Source: JBNFVY01 sp049943335 (lineage in GTDB: Bacteria > Pseudomonadota > Alphaproteobacteria > Rhodobacterales > Rhodobacteraceae). Taken from it: DNA of 64,000 nucleotides. Positions 15,455-25,233 of the stretch are shown piece after piece; the stretch's first letter is position 1, and each line of letters opens with the position of its first letter. The notes under the pieces are model-generated. The model was not told the origin of the DNA, did no database searches, and saw nothing but the letters and a program-made list of their open reading frames with translations. The stretch is from NCBI RefSeq assembly GCF_049943335.1, contig NZ_JBNFVY010000001.1, positions 434,001 through 498,000 on the forward strand, in the 5' to 3' direction. Both the position numbers and the translations under genes were made by a program.

Positions 15455-17713
15455 ATGACCCAGTTGCCGACAAAAGAGCAGATCCTGCAATGGATCGCGG
15501 ACAACCCGACCCTGACTGCCAAACGCGACATAGCAAAGGCCTTCGGGATAAAAGGTTCCGACCGGATTGATCTGAAACGCACCCTCAAAGAGCTTGAGGC
15601 CGAAGGGCACCTGCGAAAGCGGGGCAAGACCTATCGCGATCCGGACAAGCTGGCGCCGGTGTCGGTGCTGCAGGTCCAAGAGCCGGATGCGCAGGGCGAT
15701 CTGTTCGCCAAACCGCTGGAATGGCATGGCGACGGGCCCGAACCCCGCATCTTGGTGATTGAACGCACCGCCGATGCCGCGCTTGGCGCCGGGGACCGTA
15801 TTCTGGCACGTCTGACCGAAGTCAAAGGCGACTCGCATGCCTACGAAGCCCGGTTGATCCGCAAGATCGGCACCAATCCCAAGAAGCTGCTGGGCATTTT
15901 TCGAAAAGGCTCGGAAGGTGGGCGGATCGTCCCGATTGACAAAGGCTCGGACCGCGAATGGATCGTCAAGGCCGGTCAGGAACACGGCGCCAAGGATGGC
16001 GAGCTGGTCGAGGCCGAGCAAGCCGGACCGCGCGGGCGCATGGGGCTACCACTGGCGCGTGTGGTAAGCCGGCTGGGCGATCCCAGTGCGCCCAAGGCCG
16101 TGTCGCTGATCGCGATCCACGAATACGGCATTCCCGATGAATTCCCAGACGAAGCTATCGCCGAAGCAGACGCGGCCAAACCGGCAGGCCTGAAAGGGCG
16201 CGAGGATCTGCGCAAGCTGCCGTTCGTCACCATTGACCCGCCCGATGCACGCGATCGCGACGACGCGGTGCTGGCCATGCCCGACGACGATCCGCTCAAC
16301 CCCGGGGGCCATGTCATCTGGGTCGCCATCGCCGATGTGGCCTATTATGTGACGCCGGGCTCGGCGCTCGATCGTGAAGCATACCGGCGCGGGAATTCCA
16401 GTTACTTCCCGGACCGCGTTGTGCCGATGTTGCCCGATCGCCTGTCGGGTGATTTGTGCTCTCTGCATGAAAATGTTCCGCGTGCTGTAATTGCCGTGGA
16501 AATGGTGATTGACGCCAAAGGGCAGAAAAAGCGCCACCGGTTCGTGCGCGGCATGATCAATTCGGTCGCGTCGCTGGCCTATGCTGAGGTTCAGCAGGCG
16601 CAGGACGGCCAGCCAAATGAAAAGACTGCGCCGCTGGTCGAGCCGATCATCAAGCCACTGTTTGCCGCATACGAGGCCTTGAAACGCGCGCGCGAAGATC
16701 GCCAGCCCCTCGAGCTGGATCTGCCAGAACGCCGGATCGAATTGTCAGAAAATGGGCGGGTGACGTCGGTCGCGTTTTACGAACGTTACGACGCACACAA
16801 GCTGATCGAAGAATTCATGGTGCTGGCAAATGTTGCCGCCGCCGAAGAGCTATTCCAGCGCCGTCACCCGCTGCTGTTTCGCGTTCACGAAGAACCCAGC
16901 CCCGCCAAACTGGAAGCACTGCGCGAAGTCGCGCAGGCCAGCGGGTTCAACCTGGCCAAAGGGCAGGTGCTGCAGACCCGTCATCTGAACAACCTTCTGG
17001 ATCAGGCCGAAGGCAGCGACCAGGATGAACTGATCAACATCAGCACGTTGCGCTCGATGACCCAGGCCTATTATCACCCGGAAAACCTGGGCCACTTCGG
17101 ATTGGCGCTGCGCTCTTATGCGCATTTTACCTCGCCCATTCGCCGCTATGCCGATCTGATCGTGCACCGCGCCCTGATTGCCGCGCATGGGTGGGGGGAC
17201 GATGGGCTCAGCCAGTCCGACATAGATCGCCTTGAGCAGACCGCCCAGCACATTTCGGAAACCGAACGCCGGTCGATGATGGCCGAACGCGACACGACCG
17301 ACCGCTATCTTGCCGCTTATCTGTCCGAACGGGTGGGAAATGAGTTTTCTGGCAGGATCAGCGGCATCCAGAGGTTCGGCGCGTTCGTGAAGCTGGACGA
17401 AACCGGTGCGGATGGTCTGATCCCGATCCGCGAGATTGGTCACGAATATTTCCACTACGACCGCGAGGCGCAGACCCTCATGGGGGCTGACAGCGGGCGG
17501 ATGATCGAAATCGGACAGCGTGTTCTGGTCCGGCTGGCCGAAGCGGTACCCGTGACAGGTGGCCTGATGCTGGAACTGCTGGAAATCGAAGGCGAATCCA
17601 TGCCGCGTCCGGGCCCATCGAAAGCGCGCGGGCGTCCCGCCCGACGCAAGGGCGCAAAGGCCAAACGCAAGTCGGACAAGACCAAACGCAAGGTGTCGCG
17701 TCGGCGCAAATAG
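15455..17713 (+). CDS. rnr: Ribonuclease R
   Basis: Processive 3'-to-5' exoribonuclease of the RNB family that degrades structured RNA and takes part in RNA quality control. The 752 residues begin with a winged-helix-like segment (residues 5-60), followed by cold-shock-like RNA-binding folds. The RNB catalytic domain spans about 245-570, with DPPDARDRDDAVLAM holding the magnesium-binding aspartates and FTSPIRRYADLIVHR the conserved arginine block. An S1 domain lies near 620-705 (GRISGIQRFGAFVKLDE), and a very basic Lys/Arg tail covers the last 35 residues. An in-frame GTG at 15410 exists, but MTQLPTKEQIL is the natural start. It closes the dapE-led gene run. Confidence 0.96.
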   Translation: MTQLPTKEQILQWIADNPTLTAKRDIAKAFGIKGSDRIDLKRTLKELEAEGHLRKRGKTYRDPDKLAPVSVLQVQEPDAQGDLFAKPLEWHGDGPEPRILVIERTADAALGAGDRILARLTEVKGDSHAYEARLIRKIGTNPKKLLGIFRKGSEGGRIVPIDKGSDREWIVKAGQEHGAKDGELVEAEQAGPRGRMGLPLARVVSRLGDPSAPKAVSLIAIHEYGIPDEFPDEAIAEADAAKPAGLKGREDLRKLPFVTIDPPDARDRDDAVLAMPDDDPLNPGGHVIWVAIADVAYYVTPGSALDREAYRRGNSSYFPDRVVPMLPDRLSGDLCSLHENVPRAVIAVEMVIDAKGQKKRHRFVRGMINSVASLAYAEVQQAQDGQPNEKTAPLVEPIIKPLFAAYEALKRAREDRQPLELDLPERRIELSENGRVTSVAFYERYDAHKLIEEFMVLANVAAAEELFQRRHPLLFRVHEEPSPAKLEALREVAQASGFNLAKGQVLQTRHLNNLLDQAEGSDQDELINISTLRSMTQAYYHPENLGHFGLALRSYAHFTSPIRRYADLIVHRALIAAHGWGDDGLSQSDIDRLEQTAQHISETERRSMMAERDTTDRYLAAYLSERVGNEFSGRISGIQRFGAFVKLDETGADGLIPIREIGHEYFHYDREAQTLMGADSGRMIEIGQRVLVRLAEAVPVTGGLMLELLEIEGESMPRPGPSKARGRPARRKGAKAKRKSDKTKRKVSRRRK

Positions 17714-17800
17714 GCGGACGTCTGGGGGTCACTGCAAGTTTGGTTTGTCCCGGCGGCGGAATCGCTTAGGCTGGGTGAAAACAACACGAGCAGGTGTTTC

Positions 17801-19120
17801 ATGATGAATTGGGTTTGCGCCGCCTTCGCGACGGTCTTTGCGATTTCGGCTTCGGGGGTTCAGGCAACGGGATTGGATCGATCGCCGCTCCCTGTGCCAC
17901 GTCCGGTGATTGCACTGGCGCCGCCTTTGGCCCCGATGGCCAAGCCACAGGCACGGCCGGCAGAACCAGAGGCGCGTGTCGTGCGCGCCTCAGCCAATGC
18001 AGGGTTTGATCGCTGGATCGAAGGGTTCAAATCACGCGCTCGCGCCAAGGGTATTTCGAATTCCACCCTGAATACGTCCTTTCGTGCGGTTCGCTACAAT
18101 ACCGGGGTCATCCAGAAAGACCGCCATCAGAGCGAATTCACGAAACAGATCTGGGACTATCTGGATAGCGCCGCCTCGCCCACGCGCATCAAGAACGGGC
18201 AGGCGGCCTTGCGCCGGCATTCCCGTGTGCTTGACCAGATCGAAGCCAGATACGGTGTCGACAAGGAAGTTGTGGCAGCGGTTTGGGGCTTGGAAAGCGC
18301 CTATGGCGAACACCGCGGGGACATTCCGATCATCGAAGCACTGGCAACGTTGGCCTACGATGGACGGCGCGGCAAGTTTTTCGAAGCGCAATTGATCGCG
18401 GCATTGCAGATCATCCAGGCAGGCGACGTAGCGCCGCGCAACATGACTGGTTCATGGGCCGGGGCCATGGGGCACACGCAGTTCATCCCGACCTCTTATC
18501 TTGCTTATGCTGTCGATTTCACCGGCGACGGAAAACGCGATATCTGGTCGGACAACCCGGCAGACGCACTGGCGTCCACGGCGGCCTATTTGGCGCGATT
18601 TGGCTGGCGCCTGGGGCAGCCTTGGGGGGTCGAAGTGCGATTGCCGCGCGGGTTTGACTATTCGCAGGCCAGCCGGAGTATCACCCGGTCGCCGGGGCAA
18701 TGGGCGCAACTTGGCGTCACGGGGCTGGATGGGCAGGCTGTGCCCAACTACGGCAAGGCGTCGATCCTTTTGCCTGCGGGGTCTGCGGGCGCTGCCTTTA
18801 TGATCTTTGACAATTTCGCGGTGATCGAAAAATACAACAAGGCGGACGCTTACGTGATCGGTGTTGGTCACCTGTCGGACCGGCTACGCGGTGGGCCACC
18901 CATCCAGGCCAGCTGGCCACGCGGTTACAAACCGATCTCGTTCGCGCAGAAGAAAGAAATGCAGCGTCTTTTGCGCCGAAAGGGGTTCGAGCTGGAGAAG
19001 ATTGACGGGATCATCGGCCCGAATACGATCAATGCGATCCGAGCGTTTCAGCGTAGCGCGGGCGTGACACCGGACGGATATGCCAGCCAAGAGCTGCTGG
19101 GCCTGCTGCGCCGCCGATGA
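17801..19120 (+). CDS. Lytic murein transglycosylase (MltB family) with peptidoglycan-binding domain
   Basis: 439 residues. A signal peptide occupies 1-23 (ending SGVQATG), and a proline-rich linker runs to about residue 65. The SLT_2 catalytic domain covers about 67-370, with the catalytic Glu in AAVWGLESAYGE and the family blocks GSWAGAMGHTQFIPTSY and GDGKRDIWSDNPADALAS. A PG_binding_1 domain covers the last 60 residues (LLRRKGFELEKIDGIIGPNT). It cleaves glycan strands of peptidoglycan, forming anhydro ends, in the periplasm. No lipobox cysteine is seen, so unlike E. coli MltB it is probably soluble. It converges with dnaE2 across a 105-base spacer with no gene. Confidence 0.93.
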   Translation: MMNWVCAAFATVFAISASGVQATGLDRSPLPVPRPVIALAPPLAPMAKPQARPAEPEARVVRASANAGFDRWIEGFKSRARAKGISNSTLNTSFRAVRYNTGVIQKDRHQSEFTKQIWDYLDSAASPTRIKNGQAALRRHSRVLDQIEARYGVDKEVVAAVWGLESAYGEHRGDIPIIEALATLAYDGRRGKFFEAQLIAALQIIQAGDVAPRNMTGSWAGAMGHTQFIPTSYLAYAVDFTGDGKRDIWSDNPADALASTAAYLARFGWRLGQPWGVEVRLPRGFDYSQASRSITRSPGQWAQLGVTGLDGQAVPNYGKASILLPAGSAGAAFMIFDNFAVIEKYNKADAYVIGVGHLSDRLRGGPPIQASWPRGYKPISFAQKKEMQRLLRRKGFELEKIDGIIGPNTINAIRAFQRSAGVTPDGYASQELLGLLRRR

Positions 19121-19225
19121 AGGTCAGCCCCCGGCGCCAGCAGCGGTGTGAGGGGGCCTTTCCTGTCATGGCCATCAGCATCACCGCCGGTGCCGCCCGT
19201 TCGTTTCAAGCGGTCAGGGATATTG

Positions 19226-22201
19226 TCAACCAGAAGCAGGGGCGCTTTTCAGATCGCCCCGTCTTGTCAGAACCGGCGAGAGCGGGGCCATGTTTTCCGG
19301 CAGCTTCAGGCGGCCATGGCCCGGGGTCAGTTTGTGGCGAAGCAAGGCGACAGGATGGGCGCGCAGTGTCAGGCGCATGGCGGTGAAATCCTCAACCACT
19401 TCCTGGCCCACGCTCATCGGGGGCAGGCTGACGGCGGGCTCGTTAATCGCTTCGCCGTCCAGATCATCGGCAAACAGAGGCAAGGGCGACTTGCCGGTGA
19501 TCGCGCGGGCCTGCCAGATCGCGTCGCGGCGTGTGAGACCCATTTCGGCAAAGGCATCGGCTTCGGCCAGTAGCGACAGGGTATCGCTGCCGACACCTGC
19601 GCGACGCCAGACATCTTCGATGGCGCGATAGCCGTTCGCGCGGGCCATGGTGATCCATGTGCCGTCTTCTTCGGCCATCCGCCGGATCTGGCGAAACCCC
19701 AGCCGCAGGGCCAGATCGCCCTTGCTGGTGCGTTCCAGCGTGTTGTCCCAGAATGAATGGTTGATACAAACCGGCAGGACGGACACGCCATGTTCGCGTG
19801 CGTCGCGGACGATCTGGGCGGGCGCGTAAAACCCCATCGGTTGGGAATTCAGCAAAGCGCAGGCAAAGGCCGCCGGATGATGGCGCTTCAACCAGGCGCT
19901 GGCATAGACAAGATGGGCAAAACTGGCCGCGTGGCTTTCGGGAAAGCCATAGCTGCCGAAGCCTTCGATCTGCGAAAAACAGCGTTCGGCGAAGTCCAGG
20001 TCATAGCCGTTGTTGCGCATGCCGCGCAGAAAGCGGCCACGGAATTCGCTGACATTGCCGTGTTTCTTGAACGTGGCAAGCGATCGGCGCAAACGGTCGG
20101 CTTCTTCGGGGGTAAAGCCCGCGCCGGTGATGGCAATCTGCATTGCCTGTTCCTGAAACAGCGGCACCCCCAGTGTTTTCCCCAGCACCTGGCCCAGGGC
20201 GTCCGAGGGGAAGCGGACTTCTTCTTCACCGTTGCGGCGACGGATGAAGGGATGGACCATGTCGCCCTGAATAGGGCCCGGGCGTATGATGGCGACCTGG
20301 ATCACCAGATCGTAAAAGCTGCGTGGCTTCATGCGGGGCAGAAAGTTCATCTGCGCGCGGCTTTCCACCTGGAACACCCCAAGGCTGTCGGCTTTGCATA
20401 GCATGTCATAAACTGCCGGGTCCTCGGGTGGCAGGCTGGCCAGATCATAGCTGAGCTGGTCGTGCTCGGAGATCAGGTCAAAAGCCTTGCGGATGCAGGT
20501 CAGCATACCCAAAGCCAACACGTCGACCTTGAGGATCCCGAGCGTGTCGATATCGTCCTTGTCCCAGCAGATGACCGTGCGATCTTCCATTGTCGCGTTT
20601 TCGATCGGGACCAGTTCGTCAAGCCGTCCTTCGGTGATGATGAAGCCGCCGACATGTTGCGACAGGTGGCGGGGAAAGCCTTGGATATCTTCGACCAGCT
20701 GCAGGGTTTGCCTCAGGTGGCGGTCGTCCGGATCCAGGCCGATTTCGCGCAGGCGGCGCGGCTCGACCGCGCCGGTGGCATAGAACCCCCACAGTTGCGA
20801 GGATAGCGCGCCAACGGTGTCTTCGGTCAATCCCATGGCACGGCCCACCTCGCGGATGGCGCGTTTGCCGCGGTAGTGGATGACCGTGGCGCAAAGACCC
20901 GCGCGATGGCGACCGTAGCGTTCGTAGATCCACTGGATCACTTCTTCGCGCCGTTCATGTTCAAAATCAACGTCAATATCGGGCGGCTCGTCACGGGCTT
21001 CGGACACGAAACGCTCGAACACCATAGTGCCAATTTCGGGACTGACCGACGTGACCCCAAGCGCATAACAAACGACCGAATTGGCGGCCGACCCGCGCCC
21101 CTGGCACAGGATCCCTTTCGAGCGGGCAAAGGCGACGATATCGCGGACGGTCAGGAAATAGGGCTCGTAACGCAGCTTGGCGATCAGGGCCAATTCGTGG
21201 GCGACCTGAGCGCGGACCTTGTCGGGCGTGCCGTCGGGATAACGATTGCGCAGCCCTTCGTCGGTCAGGCGTGACAGACGTTCGAAAGGGGTTTCGGTCC
21301 CGGTCGCCTCTGAGGGATAGTCATAGTGCAATTCGTCCAGCGAAAAGGACAATTGCGCGGCCAGGGCACCGGCCCGATCCACCGCGCTGGCATGGGGGCC
21401 CAGCAGGCGGCGCAAGTCGTCCGCGCGGCGCAGACGCTGTTCGGCATTGGCCAGGGCGGCCCGGCCCAGGTCGTGCACCTTGCAGCCCAGCCGGATCGCG
21501 GTCAGCACATCGGTCAGACGGCGGCGCGCGGCATGGTGCATGATCGGCCGGGCGCTGGCCACTGTGTCAATGCCCAGGTCCTGTGCCCAGGCGGCATGTT
21601 GGTCGAACCACGTACGATCCTGCCCGTCATAGCTGGGTGCAAGGACCATCCAGACCTGTCCGGCAAAGCGGCGCCTCAGCCGACGTGCTTGTGTCAGCCA
21701 GTCGCTGGCACCGCGCGGATCCGTTTGCACCCGTGGCGGGTGTAGCAGCAACGCCAAACCGTCCCCCCAGCGTTCGATATCGCTCAGGCCCAGATAGCAT
21801 TCGCCCTTGGGCGCGCGCATCCGTCCTTCGGACAGCATCCGGCACAAGTTTCCCCAGCCCCCCCGATCCCGCGCCAGCGCGGTCACGCTGAACCCATCGG
21901 TGGTTTGCAGGCGCGCGCCGGGGATCAGGCGCGGGGCGGTTTCGACATCGGCCGAGCGCGCGCGAGCAGCCCCATCGGGGCGGGGCGGGCCAATATGCGC
22001 AGCCTCGGCCCGCAGGCGCACCCACCGGGCCACTTCGCGTGTCCGGCTGTGGGCCCGCACGATTCCGGCCACTGAATTCACATCCGTGATCGCCACGGCC
22101 CCGATTCCCAAAAGCCCTGCCTGTTCGACGTATTCTTCGGGATGCGATCCCCCGGTCAGGAAAGAAAAGTTCGTGGTTATGCAAAGCTCGGCATATGTCA
22201 T
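19226..22201 (-). CDS. dnaE2: Error-prone DNA polymerase DnaE2 (ImuC), shortened C-terminus
   Basis: Family-C polymerase used with ImuA/ImuB for damage-induced mutagenesis. About 991 residues. The PHP domain is at 1-220 (MTYAELCITTNFSFLTGGSH). The catalytic palm follows with CQGRGSAANSVVCYALG and the aspartate pair in DEPPDIDVDFEHERREE. Then come GRAMGLTED and HHPAAFACALLNSQPMGFYAP. After LRAHPVALLR only about 25 residues remain, so the usual C-terminal OB-fold of roughly 90-110 residues is missing; it cannot continue in another frame because mltB starts 105 bases on. imuA and imuB are not adjacent. The start at 22201 was chosen because a GTG at 22219 falls inside a LexA-type box. Confidence 0.9.
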   Translation of the reverse strand: MTYAELCITTNFSFLTGGSHPEEYVEQAGLLGIGAVAITDVNSVAGIVRAHSRTREVARWVRLRAEAAHIGPPRPDGAARARSADVETAPRLIPGARLQTTDGFSVTALARDRGGWGNLCRMLSEGRMRAPKGECYLGLSDIERWGDGLALLLHPPRVQTDPRGASDWLTQARRLRRRFAGQVWMVLAPSYDGQDRTWFDQHAAWAQDLGIDTVASARPIMHHAARRRLTDVLTAIRLGCKVHDLGRAALANAEQRLRRADDLRRLLGPHASAVDRAGALAAQLSFSLDELHYDYPSEATGTETPFERLSRLTDEGLRNRYPDGTPDKVRAQVAHELALIAKLRYEPYFLTVRDIVAFARSKGILCQGRGSAANSVVCYALGVTSVSPEIGTMVFERFVSEARDEPPDIDVDFEHERREEVIQWIYERYGRHRAGLCATVIHYRGKRAIREVGRAMGLTEDTVGALSSQLWGFYATGAVEPRRLREIGLDPDDRHLRQTLQLVEDIQGFPRHLSQHVGGFIITEGRLDELVPIENATMEDRTVICWDKDDIDTLGILKVDVLALGMLTCIRKAFDLISEHDQLSYDLASLPPEDPAVYDMLCKADSLGVFQVESRAQMNFLPRMKPRSFYDLVIQVAIIRPGPIQGDMVHPFIRRRNGEEEVRFPSDALGQVLGKTLGVPLFQEQAMQIAITGAGFTPEEADRLRRSLATFKKHGNVSEFRGRFLRGMRNNGYDLDFAERCFSQIEGFGSYGFPESHAASFAHLVYASAWLKRHHPAAFACALLNSQPMGFYAPAQIVRDAREHGVSVLPVCINHSFWDNTLERTSKGDLALRLGFRQIRRMAEEDGTWITMARANGYRAIEDVWRRAGVGSDTLSLLAEADAFAEMGLTRRDAIWQARAITGKSPLPLFADDLDGEAINEPAVSLPPMSVGQEVVEDFTAMRLTLRAHPVALLRHKLTPGHGRLKLPENMAPLSPVLTRRGDLKSAPASG

Positions 22202-22213
22202 GCCAAGCAGTAT

Positions 22214-22228
22214 ATTCACGTTTTGTTC
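22214..22228 (-). promoter_or_regulatory. LexA (SOS) box-like site before dnaE2
   Basis: On the minus strand the bases read GAAC-AAAACGT-GAAT, one mismatch from the alphaproteobacterial SOS consensus GAAC-N7-GAAC. It ends 13 bases before the dnaE2 ATG. dnaE2 genes in this class are usually LexA-controlled, which supports the reading, though the site is close to the start codon. Confidence 0.5.
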
Positions 22229-22273
22229 TGGTGTGGAGTCTGTCTTTGCCCCTAACAGGCATACTGCCTGCGC

Positions 22274-22744
22274 TTACAACTTGTCCCGAAAGGCGTCGGC
22301 GACGGCGGCGTAGATGCCCCGTTTGAACGGAACGATCCGGGTCACCAGTTCATCCAGATCCAGCCATGCCCATTCGGAAAATTCGCGATGCTCAGCCGCA
22401 ATGTCGACATCGGCATCCGACCCGGTGAACCGCGCCAGGAACCACAGTTGCTTTTGCCCGCGATACTTGCCGTTCCACAGTTTCCCGATCAGATGTTCGG
22501 GCAGATCATAGGTCAGCCAGTCATCCGTTTCGGCGACAAGTTCGACCTTGTCCGCGCTCACACCGGTTTCTTCCCTCAGCTCACGCAGGGCGGCATCGCG
22601 CGGGGATTCGCCGGGGTCAATCCCGCCCTGGGGCATTTGCCACGCGCCGGGGGTATCGATGCGCATGCCGCCGAACACCTTGCCTGCGTTATTGACCAGC
22701 ATCACGCCGACGCAGGGCCGATACGGAAGATCCTTGGTCGCCAT
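22274..22744 (-). CDS. rppH: RNA pyrophosphohydrolase RppH (Nudix)
   Basis: 156-residue Nudix hydrolase that removes pyrophosphate from 5'-triphosphorylated RNA, triggering mRNA decay. The opening [21 protein letters not shown] (described as a YRPxVGVMLxN block) and WQMPQGGID are specific to the RppH/IalA branch. The Nudix box runs from GGIDPGESP to LREETGV, with the metal-binding Glu residues intact. KQLWFLARF and a C-terminal [14 protein letters not shown] complete the match. Seven bases separate it from ctpA upstream, so it is probably in the gpmI-envC-ctpA-rppH transcription unit. Confidence 0.95.
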   Translation of the reverse strand: MATKDLPYRPCVGVMLVNNAGKVFGGMRIDTPGAWQMPQGGIDPGESPRDAALRELREETGVSADKVELVAETDDWLTYDLPEHLIGKLWNGKYRGQKQLWFLARFTGSDADVDIAAEHREFSEWAWLDLDELVTRIVPFKRGIYAAVADAFRDKL

Positions 22745-22751
22745 GGTGCGC

Positions 22752-24086
22752 TTAATCCCGATCGATCTTGGACAAGCCCTTGAGAATGTCGATCGCGTAG
22801 GCCAGTTGGAAGTCTTCGTCGCGCAGCTTTGCGGCTTCTTCCGCGGCGGCGCGCTCTGCTTCGATCTGTTTGCGCTGGTCTTCGGTCAGGCTGTCATTGT
22901 TCAGCGCGCCGCGCAGGTCCGCTTCGGACCGGAAACGCGGTGTCGTTGTCTCGTCGCTGTCTTCTGTCTGGGGCTGGCGCGGCGGCTGGGCCACCACAAT
23001 GTCGGGCGAAATGCCCAAGGCCTGGATCGACCGGCCCGACGGCGTGTAGTAACGCGCCGTGGTCAGGCGCATGGCCCCTTGCGAGCGGAGCGGCATGACC
23101 GTCTGGACAGAACCTTTGCCGAAACTCTTGGTCCCGACGACGATGGCCCGGTGATGATCCTGCAACGCGCCCGCCACGATTTCCGATGCGCTGGCCGAGC
23201 CGCCGTTGATCAGGGTAACGATGGGTTTGCCTTCGGCCAGATCGCCTTCGGAGGCATTCACGCGATCACCGTCCTGAGGATGCCGACCCCGGGTCGACAC
23301 GATTTCGCCAGCGTCCAGAAAGGCATCCGAAACCGCGATGGCCTGGGTCAACAAGCCACCGGGGTTGTTGCGCAGGTCGAGGACGACACCGCTGACATTT
23401 TCCATACCGCCCAGTTCCTCGGCCGCCTCTTTCAATCCGCTTTCAAGATTGGGGTAGGTCTGATCATTGAACGTGCTGATCCGCAGCACGATCGCGTCCC
23501 CTTCGGTGCGTGCCCGCACGGCTGTCAGTTTGATGGTGTCGCGAATGATGGATATATCCATCGGTTCTTCTGCACCTTCGCGCACCACGGTAATCACGAT
23601 CTCGCTGCCAACCGGGCCCCGCATCCGCGAGACGGTTTCATCCAGCGTCAGGCCCATCAGGTTTTCACCGTCCACGTGGGTAATGAAGTCGCCGGCTTCA
23701 ACGCCAGCCTGATCCGCTGGGGTGCCGTCCATGGGGGCCACGACCTTGACGAACCCGTCTTCTTGCGTGACCTCGATCCCCAGACCGCCGAATTCACCGC
23801 GGGTCTGCACCTGCATGTCTGCTGCATCCTTGGGCGACAGATAAGAGGAATGCGGATCGAGCGACGATAGCATCCCGTCAATCGCGGCTTCGATCAATTC
23901 GCTTTCATCGACGGGTTCGACGTATTGCGCGCGAATGCGTTCAAAGATGTCGCCGAACAGGTCCAGTTGCTCATAAACTGAACTGCCGGACGCCTTTTCC
24001 TGTGCCACAATGGGGCCGGCGAACTGGGTGGTCGCAATCACGCCCGCAAGAGTGCCGCCTGCCGCAGCCATTAGGAACTTTTTCAT
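22752..24086 (-). CDS. ctpA: C-terminal processing protease CtpA (S41 family)
   Basis: 444-residue periplasmic serine protease. A signal or anchor sequence lies at 1-28 (ending GPIVAQ). An N-terminal helical segment carries [19 protein letters not shown], and a PDZ domain spans about 90-170 ([17 protein letters not shown]). The S41 core is at about 200-370, with [19 protein letters not shown] and the catalytic Ser in [15 protein letters not shown]. The Lys is in [11 protein letters not shown]. The charged C-terminal tail is variable. Such proteases trim or degrade envelope proteins including peptidoglycan hydrolases, which fits its position directly after an EnvC-like gene with six bases between them. 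Confidence 0.95.
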   Translation of the reverse strand: MKKFLMAAAGGTLAGVIATTQFAGPIVAQEKASGSSVYEQLDLFGDIFERIRAQYVEPVDESELIEAAIDGMLSSLDPHSSYLSPKDAADMQVQTRGEFGGLGIEVTQEDGFVKVVAPMDGTPADQAGVEAGDFITHVDGENLMGLTLDETVSRMRGPVGSEIVITVVREGAEEPMDISIIRDTIKLTAVRARTEGDAIVLRISTFNDQTYPNLESGLKEAAEELGGMENVSGVVLDLRNNPGGLLTQAIAVSDAFLDAGEIVSTRGRHPQDGDRVNASEGDLAEGKPIVTLINGGSASASEIVAGALQDHHRAIVVGTKSFGKGSVQTVMPLRSQGAMRLTTARYYTPSGRSIQALGISPDIVVAQPPRQPQTEDSDETTTPRFRSEADLRGALNNDSLTEDQRKQIEAERAAAEEAAKLRDEDFQLAYAIDILKGLSKIDRD

Positions 24087-24092
24087 CGCGTC

Positions 24093-25229
24093 TCAATCCT
24101 CGTTGCTGGCGAACCAATCGGCCGGGTCGGTCGCATCGCCATCCTGTCTGATCTCTATATAAAGCGTTTCTGAAGCGTCAGCGCCACCGCCTTCGCCCGA
24201 TTTAAGCAAAATGTCGTTCGGCGCCGGCGTGTCGCCCCCCATAAGGCCCACGGGCGCGCCTGCTTCAAGTAGCTCTCCGATTTCACCATAGACCTCTTCC
24301 AGCCCGGCAAGAACCATCAGAATGCCCGAAGCCGGTTCAAGCACGATCACGTTTCCGTAGTCTAAAAGCGGTCCGCGATAGCGAATGGTGGCGGGCCAAG
24401 GGGCTGTGACCAAGGCGCGCGGGCGTGTGGCGATCAGCCATCCGGGGCGCCGGATTCCCGCGGCATCCGCCTCTCCCGCGCGTCTCAGAATGGTGCCGTT
24501 AACGGGTAAGGGCAGCGTGCCCGCAGCCTGACGGATATTGCCGACGGCGGGGGTGCCGGCGGCCGTGTCCATTTCCAACAGGCCAGTGGAAAAAGCCGCC
24601 AACGTTTCACTGGCAGCGATCAGGTTGGCCAATTGCTCGGGGTCGGTCAGATATCGGTTCGGCAAGTCCGTGCGGTTCTGGATTGCCTGGCTGAGCGCGG
24701 TGCGGGCGCGCCGTGCGCCAGCAAGCCCTAGAATCAGCGTTTCAGAGGCGCTTTCCTGCAACACGCGAATGGTCCGCAGTTCTTGCAATTCGGCCCGCAG
24801 GTGGTCCACTTCGGCCTGAAAGGCAGGCGCGACATCGGACAGGATGATCCCCGATCGCGCCGTTCCCAGAGGCCCGGACGGATGGATCAATGTCAGGGTG
24901 GCGGGCGTGGATTGGATCGATAGCAAGACCCCCACGAGTTGGCTGAGTTTTTCGCTTTCCGCATCGAATTTGCGTGCAATTGCCGCTTCGCGGATCGACG
25001 CGCGGCGCAACCCTTCGCGCAGGGCGTCCAGTCCGTCTTCATAGGCTGAAACAGTCTGGGTGAGCGCCGCGATCCGGTTTGCCTTGGTGTTGGCATCGTT
25101 GAGCGACCGATGGGCGGCCTCCATCAGCCGCGCTGCGCGCTCTGCCAGTTCCGAAGGGGTCTCTTGCGCGTGGGCATGCCCGGTGGAAAGGATCAGTGCA
25201 AAGGCCAGCGCAATTGCACGAATCGACAT
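24093..25229 (-). CDS. EnvC-like murein hydrolase activator with degenerate LytM domain
   Basis: 378 residues. The signal peptide is at 1-22 (ending GHAHAQ). A long helical, coiled-coil-prone region covers about 25-215, and a C-terminal M23/LytM-like domain covers about 255-370 (APWPATIRYRGPLLDYGNVI, GEIGELLEAGAPVGLMGG). Active LytM enzymes use H-x3-D and H-x-H zinc ligands. Here the corresponding loops read GILMVLAG and TLYIEIRQ without histidines, so it should not cut peptidoglycan itself. EnvC-type proteins instead activate amidases at the division site. The gene lies between gpmI (4 bases before) and ctpA (6 bases after), the common alphaproteobacterial order. Confidence 0.88.
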   Translation of the reverse strand: MSIRAIALAFALILSTGHAHAQETPSELAERAARLMEAAHRSLNDANTKANRIAALTQTVSAYEDGLDALREGLRRASIREAAIARKFDAESEKLSQLVGVLLSIQSTPATLTLIHPSGPLGTARSGIILSDVAPAFQAEVDHLRAELQELRTIRVLQESASETLILGLAGARRARTALSQAIQNRTDLPNRYLTDPEQLANLIAASETLAAFSTGLLEMDTAAGTPAVGNIRQAAGTLPLPVNGTILRRAGEADAAGIRRPGWLIATRPRALVTAPWPATIRYRGPLLDYGNVIVLEPASGILMVLAGLEEVYGEIGELLEAGAPVGLMGGDTPAPNDILLKSGEGGGADASETLYIEIRQDGDATDPADWFASNED

Positions 25230-25233
25230 CGGG

